Source: Leptospira licerasiae serovar Varillal str. VAR 010 (GTDB taxonomy: Bacteria > Spirochaetota > Leptospiria > Leptospirales > Leptospiraceae). From it: a stretch of DNA of 64,000 nucleotides. The number at the start of each line of letters is the position of its first letter. Position 1 is the stretch's first letter. The notes below the pieces were generated by a model. The model was not told where the DNA came from. It did not search any database and was given only the letters and a program-made list of their open reading frames with translations. The stretch covers positions 186,001 through 250,000 of the forward strand of contig NZ_AHOO02000006.1 in assembly GCF_000244755.1 (NCBI RefSeq), read 5' to 3'. The translations under genes and the position numbers were made by a program. Of the stretch, positions 58,018 to 64,000 are shown one piece after another.

Positions 58018-58994
58018 GAAGTTCCACTACGATCAAACAGTATATGAAAGACGCCTGGCCGGTTTTGATCGTGCTGAATCTTTCCATTTTAGGCAGTTTG
58101 GGAATTGGGCTAAAATTCTACACTCCGCCGGTCAAAGTTCCGATCGTTTTACTCTTAGTATGCTGCTTTACTTTATTCATTAACTTTTCCGCATTCGTTT
58201 TGTTTATCACGGAAAAGATCCTCCCTAAAGAGCAGGAATTCGGAAAGATCATCAAACGTTTTCGTAGAGGGGACAGTAGGATGCAAAACTACGTTCTTCC
58301 TTTGGATTATGTGGATGAAAACTATGAGATCCGCGGAAGATGTATGACCTATAACCCGATCGGAGGAGACTTCTATAATTTTTTAAAAGACAAAGACGGA
58401 AATTATTGGATGGGAATCGGAGATACATCCGGTCACGGATATGTAGCCGGGTTATTCAGTCTAATGATCATGAACCAAATGGGCCATCTGGTCCATAAAT
58501 TCGAAACTCCTCACGAGATCATTGACCAAATATTAGAACATCTAGAAGAAAGAACTAATACTTATCCCCATATCCATAGGAGTTTGTACGCAACTTTCCT
58601 TTTAATGAAGGCGGATAATAAGGGGAATTTCCTCCATTCAGGAATTCATCCTAGTCTAGTTTTGTATAAGAGCAAGGAAGATAAAACTTACGTTGTAAGC
58701 ACTGATGGAAAATTCCTTTCGACTGTTATGAATTCTCCCCTTAAAAAACCGAAACCTTCTCAAAGTTTTAAAATGGATAGGGACGATATTCTATTCTGTT
58801 TTACGGACGGTCTATTCGAACAAAAGAATAGAAGTATAGGCGGTTACTATGGAGAAAATTTGTACAAATTTTTAGAAACCGCGCCCAAAAAAAATATCCG
58901 CAGACTAATCGACGACCTATTCTCCGACGTTGTGAAACATACCGGCGGCAGGATACAAGATGATATGAGTCTTTTAGTGATCAGAAAATTCTAA
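58014..58994 (+). CDS. Membrane PP2C (SpoIIE/RsbU-type) serine phosphatase
   Basis: A 326-residue protein. Two hydrophobic helices (about 13-35 and 42-65) anchor it. The cytosolic PP2C domain is complete: GGDFYNFL, IGDTSGHGYVAGL, DDILFCFTDGLFEQK and QDDMSLLVIRKF carry the metal-binding Asp residues. RsbU-type enzymes dephosphorylate STAS anti-anti-sigma factors in partner switching. A STAS gene lies about 4.4 kb downstream. The start overlaps the lipoprotein stop (ATGA). Confidence 0.92.
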   Translation: MRSSTTIKQYMKDAWPVLIVLNLSILGSLGIGLKFYTPPVKVPIVLLLVCCFTLFINFSAFVLFITEKILPKEQEFGKIIKRFRRGDSRMQNYVLPLDYVDENYEIRGRCMTYNPIGGDFYNFLKDKDGNYWMGIGDTSGHGYVAGLFSLMIMNQMGHLVHKFETPHEIIDQILEHLEERTNTYPHIHRSLYATFLLMKADNKGNFLHSGIHPSLVLYKSKEDKTYVVSTDGKFLSTVMNSPLKKPKPSQSFKMDRDDILFCFTDGLFEQKNRSIGGYYGENLYKFLETAPKKNIRRLIDDLFSDVVKHTGGRIQDDMSLLVIRKF

Positions 58995-59050
58995 GATCTT
59001 AATTTAAATTTAATCTTGAACAAAGAGAAATAATAGACGATCCTGTAAGA

Positions 59051-59338
59051 ATGGACCATGAATACTGGGTCGTAAGACTTTCTGGAATCCTACTCTGGAA
59101 CGAGAGAGATATTCGTAAAATTTTAAGAGTCGTTTCCGACAGTAGTCTTGTCACAGGACTTACGGAAGAAGAGACACTGGACTTTTTACAATACGGCTTC
59201 GAAGAAGAGTTAGATTCTTTAAAGGAAACTTATGACTGGATCCAATTTAAGAAACAACTGGTTTCCAAACTTTCCAAAAGAGAGTTAAAGGCGCCGGGCC
59301 TATCCGTTTTACATCCGGATCTATTCGAAGAAGATTAA
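59051..59338 (+). CDS. Small acidic hypothetical protein, 95 residues
   Basis: No family recognised. Predicted helical and acidic (LTEEETLDFLQYGFEEELDSL), no signal peptide. It lies 56 bases after the PP2C gene and 17 before the FliG-C-like gene; spacing suggests one transcript. The ribosome-binding site is weak (GTAAGA next to the ATG). Confidence 0.6.
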   Translation: MDHEYWVVRLSGILLWNERDIRKILRVVSDSSLVTGLTEEETLDFLQYGFEEELDSLKETYDWIQFKKQLVSKLSKRELKAPGLSVLHPDLFEED

Positions 59339-59355
59339 TCTTTTCGCAAGTTCCC

Positions 59356-60666
59356 ATGATCTACTTCGAGGGAGAGAATTATCATTTTCTATTCTGCAAT
59401 CCCGATTCTGTAGCAAGGGTACATTCTAAAATTTCGCCTTTTTACGATTTCCCTTTATCGAATATCGAAGAACTCCCTTATTTATATTCTCAAGCGGCGC
59501 TGATCCCAAAGTTCCTATATGAAGTGGAATATGATCGTAAGATCGTCCCGAGTTCCGCGATCAAATCACCACCTTATTTAAAATTAGCGAACGGGTTACT
59601 GTATTCAGAAGATTCCAGATTTCCCAAAGATTCCGAAGAGATTTTCGAGGATCGCAGTTACCCGATCCGTTCGAATCCTTATCAACTAGTAGGAACTCCG
59701 TCATCACAATCTCCTATACCCATTCTCGTTCTCAGAGAAAATTTACAAACTCAAATAGGAAGTTTCCGAACTGGAAAATTTAAACTAAATAGAATATTCC
59801 GAAAAAGAATGTTCTCCACCAAATATCTTTCCCTCAGAGATATAGTGAACCCGGAACTGAATGAAGAAGAAGTTACCAAAAAGATCGAAGAGTTATATTT
59901 CGACCCTGAAAGTAAAACATATCTATTTCGTTTGGTAAAGATATTGTACGCAGGAACTCCTACGGAAGAACAGGAGTTAGTTTCCAATCTTTTTACTTAC
60001 GAGATAGAGTTTGCCAAATTTCTGAGAGATCGGATCTTTTCTATCGAGATTCTTCCTCTGATACATGGACCATTCTTAAATTCAATTCTAAACAAATTGG
60101 ATGAAAGGATTTTAAAATTTTCGGTCCCAAAACTTTCTCCTCCTGTACGAAGAATGGTGGAGAAAAATGTTTCTAAAAACAAATGGAAACAAATCTTAGA
60201 TGGTCCTAGCAAAAAACCTGAGCCAGGAGAATCTTTTCCGGAAATCGTGGAAAAAGAGATTTTCAGACGTTTTTCCAGAAGGATCTATTATGAAGAAGGG
60301 AATTTTACAGTTTATAAAAGTATATCCAGCATCGAAAATTCTACTGAGGAGGATATTTCTAAAACTGAGATAGAATTCGAAAGTGTCCCTTCAGAAAAAT
60401 ACAATTTAAATAGGTCTTCTAATCAAATCGAACTTTATGCCGTTACCAAGGATAAAATCCTTCTTAGAGTCCTTAAATATATGGATATAATCAGAATAGA
60501 TATTTATCTCTCGAAGAAGGAAAGGGATCAATACGAGTTTTTTAAAATTTCTGCGGATTCTATTTTAGAAATCCCTAAATATGATCAGGCAAAACTGATC
60601 GTAGGAGCAGGCATCAATTCCGAAAAAAAACCTTTGGAGTTTAGCCTGCTCTCTTTTTCATACTAA
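59356..60666 (+). CDS. Protein with a FliG C-terminal-like domain, otherwise unknown
   Basis: A 436-residue protein. Residues about 195-320 align by eye with the FliG C-terminal domain in order and spacing: EEQELVSNLFTYEIEFAKFL, RDRIFSIEILPLI (FliG ..MFxFExL), ILNKLDERILKFSV (..LLxEVDxxxLxxAL), VEKNVSKNKW (..NMSxRA) and RRFSRRIYYEEGNF (..RRLxExGE). The charged Asp-Asp-Arg residues that contact the flagellar stator are not kept. The N-terminal 190 residues are unrecognised. It is not next to flagellar genes. Its stop overlaps that of glpK by four bases. Confidence 0.6.
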   Translation: MIYFEGENYHFLFCNPDSVARVHSKISPFYDFPLSNIEELPYLYSQAALIPKFLYEVEYDRKIVPSSAIKSPPYLKLANGLLYSEDSRFPKDSEEIFEDRSYPIRSNPYQLVGTPSSQSPIPILVLRENLQTQIGSFRTGKFKLNRIFRKRMFSTKYLSLRDIVNPELNEEEVTKKIEELYFDPESKTYLFRLVKILYAGTPTEEQELVSNLFTYEIEFAKFLRDRIFSIEILPLIHGPFLNSILNKLDERILKFSVPKLSPPVRRMVEKNVSKNKWKQILDGPSKKPEPGESFPEIVEKEIFRRFSRRIYYEEGNFTVYKSISSIENSTEEDISKTEIEFESVPSEKYNLNRSSNQIELYAVTKDKILLRVLKYMDIIRIDIYLSKKERDQYEFFKISADSILEIPKYDQAKLIVGAGINSEKKPLEFSLLSFSY

Positions 60667-62159
60667 TTAGAATCGGAGGTGAGAATTCTTTTTACAGAAT
60701 CCTTCCAAACTCTGATTTCCTTTTCTCTAAGACTGGAGCTTAGTTTAGGGGTAAATTCCTTGTTTGTTTTTTGATTTTTTTTCAGATCGTTTACCGAAGA
60801 ATAAAAACCTCTTTCTAGTCCTGCGAGATATGCCGCTCCCAAAACGGTCGTATCCAGGTTAGAAGGCCTTACGATCTTCTTACCCAAAATATCCGCCTGG
60901 TATTGCATAAGCCAGTTATTAGCGGTTGCTCCCCCATCCACTTTCAGGACTTTTAATTTAGAGCCGGTATCATTCTCCATCGCTTCCACTAGTTCATAAG
61001 ATTGTAATGCGATTGATTTTAATGCAGCTCTTGTGATCTGTTCTTGAGTAGTATCCCTGGTCAGACCCAAGATCGCTCCCCTTGCATTCATATCCCAATA
61101 AGGTGCACCCAATCCGGAAAATGCAGGAACGAATACCACATCATCATCCTTGGTCACGGACGCAGCCATCTTTTCGGAAAGTTTAGACTCCTTAAAGAAT
61201 CTGAGATTGTCTCTTAGATACTGTATGACAGCCCCACCGATAAAAATAGATCCTTCTAAACAATAAACAGTTTTTCCTTCCGGCCCACAGGCAAGTGTTG
61301 TGATCAGATTATTTTTAGAAATTTGTAATTTATTTCCAGTATTGAATAATAAGAAACAACCTGTCCCGTACGTGTTCTTTGCCTCTCCTGGTTCAGTACA
61401 TAATTGTCCGAACAGTGCCCCTTGTTGGTCCCCTACTAAAGAAGAAATTGGAATTCCATCAGGCAGCCCCTTCACACCTTCCGTTCTTCCGAATAGGTTG
61501 GAAGAATTATGGGTTTCTGGCAGGATAGCCTCAGGTATTTGCAGGATCTTTAATAGTTCCTTATCCCATTCTTTCTTTTCTATATTGAAGATAAGAGTTC
61601 TGCTTGCATTTGTATGATCCGTTTTATGGGACTTTCCGGCGGTCAAACGATATAAAAGATAAGTATCGATCGTTCCAAAAAGAACTTTCCCCTTTTCCGC
61701 TTTTGCTCTGACACCTTTTACATTGTCCAAGATCCATCTGATCTTGGTTCCGCTGAAATATGCGTCGACGACTAAGCCTGTTTTTCTTCTGAAAATTGGT
61801 TCCAAACCTTCTTTTTTCAATCCAGTGCAAAAGTCGGAAGTCCTACGGCATTGCCATACGATTGCGTTATATACGGGAGCACCCGTATCCTTATCGAATA
61901 ATACTGTGGTCTCTCTTTGGTTGGTGATCCCTATCGCTACCGCTTTTTCAGGCTTTAACTTTCCGTTGCGGATCGCTTTCAGGATCAGTTTTTCCGTTTT
62001 CGCCCAGATCTCTTCAGGATCATGTTCCACCCAACCCGGTTTTGGAAAGTATTGTTTAAATTCGGAATAAGCGCTTGAGATCACTGCCCCGGATTTACTA
62101 AAACAAAAAGTACGTATACCTGTGGTACCGGCATCTATTCCGATGATATATTCACTCAT
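60663..62159 (-). CDS. glpK: Glycerol kinase
   Basis: A 498-residue FGGY kinase. N-terminal IGIDAGTTGIRTFCF, WVEHDPEEIW, GITNQRETTV, the substrate region in KTDHTNASRTLIF, GVDP-like loop VGDQQGALFGQLC, and PYWDMNARGAILGLT match GlpK. It phosphorylates glycerol to glycerol 3-phosphate, feeding lipid synthesis or catabolism. It sits 31 bases downstream of the metallo-hydrolase gene. Confidence 0.95.
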   Translation of the reverse strand: MSEYIIGIDAGTTGIRTFCFSKSGAVISSAYSEFKQYFPKPGWVEHDPEEIWAKTEKLILKAIRNGKLKPEKAVAIGITNQRETTVLFDKDTGAPVYNAIVWQCRRTSDFCTGLKKEGLEPIFRRKTGLVVDAYFSGTKIRWILDNVKGVRAKAEKGKVLFGTIDTYLLYRLTAGKSHKTDHTNASRTLIFNIEKKEWDKELLKILQIPEAILPETHNSSNLFGRTEGVKGLPDGIPISSLVGDQQGALFGQLCTEPGEAKNTYGTGCFLLFNTGNKLQISKNNLITTLACGPEGKTVYCLEGSIFIGGAVIQYLRDNLRFFKESKLSEKMAASVTKDDDVVFVPAFSGLGAPYWDMNARGAILGLTRDTTQEQITRAALKSIALQSYELVEAMENDTGSKLKVLKVDGGATANNWLMQYQADILGKKIVRPSNLDTTVLGAAYLAGLERGFYSSVNDLKKNQKTNKEFTPKLSSSLREKEIRVWKDSVKRILTSDSN

Positions 62160-62190
62160 TCGATTACTCCCTGATCGATTGAATTAAAGA

Positions 62191-63147
62191 TTAAATTTGG
62201 ATTTCCAGACCTTCTCTTGCCATGATGATCTCCAATTGGTTATCCGGATCAAACATTTCTTTGTATTTAATCGCACGCAGATATACCGCATCCAATTTTT
62301 CGTCATCATAAGAAGGATCATGGTGAAACATTACTAATTTTTTGACATTTGCCCTAAGGGCAATGTCAGTCGCCATGGAAGCAGTGCTATGCCCCCAATC
62401 GATTTTCTGCAAGGATTCTTCGAAGGTATATTGCGTATCGAATACTAGAACGTCAGCTCCTCTGAAATAGTTCAGGTAATCCTCTATATTTTCCATTTCG
62501 TCCAAATTGAATTCAGCGTCGGATGCAAAGATGAGCGCTTTACCGTCTTCCTCAAATCTATAGGAAAAACTTCCGCCGGGATGGCGAACCGCTTTAGAAA
62601 TGGAGGTAATGGAATCGGTGACTCTGAAAGCCCTACCTTCCGGAACATGACGAAAAGTTTTTTCGGCCTGGAAACCGTCGAACGGAACCGGGAAATGAGT
62701 GAAAGTGTGCTGGTATCTCAATCTTTCTTCTAAATTTTCTACAGAACTTACGAATTCGAATTTATTGCCCGGAGTATACAAAGGAACGAAGAATGGAATT
62801 CCTTGGATATGGTCCCAATGAGTATGAGTGAAGATCCAAACCGCCTTTCCTTTTCCGGAACCGTAACCTTCGTGTAAGATGGAGTTACCCAGTTCCCTGA
62901 GTCCTGTACCTCCGTCTATAATGACAAGTTGATCTTCTTTATCCCGGATCTCTATGCAGGTAGTATTCCCGCCGTAGGTGCTCCAATTGGAGAGGGCTAA
63001 GGAGTCTAAAAAATCCTCGATCGCCTCCGGACTTTGCAGGTCGGACGGAGATGCCAAGCTTAGTATCCTTAGAATTTTAGATCGAATCAGGTCTCCCTGA
63101 ACGGGGGAAGAAATGGAGCCCCGCACTCCCCAGAATTTGATCCGCAT
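62191..63147 (-). CDS. MBL-fold metallo-hydrolase
   Basis: A 318-residue metallo-beta-lactamase-fold protein of the group starting MRIKFWGVRGSISSP. The metal motif HTHWDHIQGIPFF (HxHxDH) is near residue 107, with further ligands in DAEF and FHHDPSYDD. The WxxxGGNTTCIEI region is typical of cyclic-nucleotide phosphodiesterase or tRNase Z-like relatives. Substrate unknown. It is divergent from the STAS gene. Confidence 0.88.
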   Translation of the reverse strand: MRIKFWGVRGSISSPVQGDLIRSKILRILSLASPSDLQSPEAIEDFLDSLALSNWSTYGGNTTCIEIRDKEDQLVIIDGGTGLRELGNSILHEGYGSGKGKAVWIFTHTHWDHIQGIPFFVPLYTPGNKFEFVSSVENLEERLRYQHTFTHFPVPFDGFQAEKTFRHVPEGRAFRVTDSITSISKAVRHPGGSFSYRFEEDGKALIFASDAEFNLDEMENIEDYLNYFRGADVLVFDTQYTFEESLQKIDWGHSTASMATDIALRANVKKLVMFHHDPSYDDEKLDAVYLRAIKYKEMFDPDNQLEIIMAREGLEIQI

Positions 63148-63229
63148 ACAGTCTTAAATATCGTCCGAAACCGCTCGTTCCGCGACAAAATCGAGCACTT
63201 AGTTTTCCCGAATCAGTAGTTTTTGCGAG

Positions 63230-63254
63230 CTATTTCTTATTTTATTTGAAATAG
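63230..63254. repeat. Inverted repeat in divergent promoter region
   Basis: CTATTTC (63230-63236) and GAAATAG (63248-63254) form a 7-base inverted repeat around an 11-base AT-rich spacer, between the divergent MBL-fold and STAS genes. It could be a dimer-binding operator or chance in AT-rich DNA. Confidence 0.25.
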
Positions 63255-63422
63255 ATTTAGATGGGTTTTCGTTCCAAAAAAGAGTTTACCTCCTCTTTGC
63301 CGCAAATTAGTCTAATGGATCGGGTTCCCTCCCGGTTTAGAAATTAATTCCGGATTTCTTTCGGAGATTCGTTGTTTTCTTGGCCCGAGGATAGTCAGAG
63401 AAATAGAGATCGGAGCCACTCA

Positions 63423-63737
63423 TTGGAAGGTTTTCAAACAGACGTATCCCTGGAACAAGGGTCTTGTGTAGTTAAGATCCAAGGGAATGTAAGTCTAAAG
63501 AACGCATTTGCGTTAAAAGAACTCATCATTCGCCAGTTTGACGAGGGGCATAAGGATATCATCCTGGACTTCGACGGCGATGTGTATTTGGACTCGTCCG
63601 GGATCGGGGCAATCTTCAATACCCAAAAGTATGTCACAGAAAGACATGGGCATCTGAAACTCAGAAATTTAAGTAGAGATGTGATGACTATTTTAAGGAT
63701 TGCGAATCTAGACAAACACTTAGACATTATCCAATAA
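63423..63737 (+). CDS. STAS-domain anti-sigma factor antagonist
   Basis: From the TTG at 63423, with GGAG seven bases upstream, the protein is 104 residues, the usual STAS length. A TTG at 63372 (GGAG five bases before) would add 17 residues. The phospho-acceptor Ser lies in VYLDSSGIGAIFNTQ, preceded by KIQGNVSLKNAF. Such proteins bind anti-sigma kinases when unphosphorylated. A PP2C phosphatase gene in the window is a possible partner. Confidence 0.9.
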   Translation: MEGFQTDVSLEQGSCVVKIQGNVSLKNAFALKELIIRQFDEGHKDIILDFDGDVYLDSSGIGAIFNTQKYVTERHGHLKLRNLSRDVMTILRIANLDKHLDIIQ

Positions 63738-63764
63738 CTTTACCTTCTCACTTGTCTAAATTCC

Positions 63765-64000
63765 ATGTTGGAAGTTATCAGGATTTACACGGACAGTCCT
63801 CTTCGAAATTTTACTTACCTGGTCAGAGAACCAATTTCTCAAAAAACACTTTCTATAGACCCTTACGATCCGGACCAAATTTCTCAAGTGTTAGAGAATA
63901 AGTCCTGGAGTCTGGATTATATCCTTAATACTCACGAACATAATGACCATACCTGCGGTAACGAAGGACTTGTTTCCAAATACCAGGCTAAAGTTCTGGC
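63765..64000 (+). CDS. Glyoxalase II-like MBL-fold hydrolase, 3' end cut by window
   Basis: Starts at the ATG at 63765, 27 bases after the STAS stop, and is open to the window edge (about 78 residues). The metal-binding motif THEHNDHTCGN (HxHxDH) is present after YILN, as in hydroxyacylglutathione hydrolases. The substrate part is missing, so the subgroup remains open. Confidence 0.75.
   Translation, partial: MLEVIRIYTDSPLRNFTYLVREPISQKTLSIDPYDPDQISQVLENKSWSLDYILNTHEHNDHTCGNEGLVSKYQAKVL

Overview
The window reads as a chromosomal segment of a Leptospira-like spirochete. The basis is the gene content: many Cys-anchored lipoprotein signals, a bacterial XPB-type helicase, a DUF4254-GT9 pair, a complete biotin cluster, scattered single metabolic genes, and frequent TTG/GTG starts. 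This is inference; I cannot name the species. I saw no rRNA, tRNA, CRISPR array, transposase or prophage. Genes are tightly packed. No gene-free stretch exceeds 300 bases; the longest gaps are 4307-4554, 45248-45477 and 63148-63422.

Layout. 1-3392 (minus): a PmbA/TldD pair, a HIT protein and an unknown protein. 3461-4306: an orphan envelope protein. 4555-5670: recA with a strong terminator. 5794-9375: argC, an acyl-CoA ligase and a nucleoside-phosphorylase-like gene in tight series. 9376-11130: a patatin phospholipase carrying a cyclic-nucleotide-binding-type domain. 11258-15681: surface-polysaccharide genes (DUF4254, GT9, GT4, O-antigen ligase-like). 15661-20956 (minus): a three-gene exported operon of a lipoprotein with lamin-tail-like domains, a predicted outer-membrane protein and an exported phospholipase-D-family protein. 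21007-25544 (minus): uvrC, an ArfB/GGQ rescue-factor-like gene, a thioesterase, nth, rpmB and a LOG-family gene. 25578-28154: an unknown protein, an aminotransferase and a small membrane protein. 28238-32827: phosphosugar mutase, argD-like, leuB and a CheY-like regulator. 32853-36836: pgeF, trpF and mutS. 36919-38732 (minus): a previously untracked 57-residue gene, an SGNH-hydrolase lipoprotein and serB. 38880-45247 (minus): dsbA-like, mdh, bioF, bioD, bioA and bioB. 45478-46449: an unknown pair behind a possible flagellar sigma-28 promoter. 46446-53697: thrB, a sodium:solute symporter, an alpha/beta hydrolase, an SH3-like protein, an aspartate aminotransferase and XPB. 53774-60666: aldose epimerase-like, sppA, MBOAT, a lipoprotein, a membrane PP2C phosphatase, a small protein and a FliG-C-like protein. 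60663-64000: glpK, a metallo-hydrolase, a STAS protein and the start of a glyoxalase-II-like gene.

The genes mostly serve amino-acid and biotin synthesis, DNA repair (recA, uvrC, nth, mutS, XPB) and envelope building. The most promising undescribed units are the lamin-tail/outer-membrane/PLD export operon (15661-20956) and the PP2C/FliG-C-like cluster (57400-60666). A recurring architectural feature is convergent gene pairs whose 3' ends abut or overlap with no visible intrinsic terminator.
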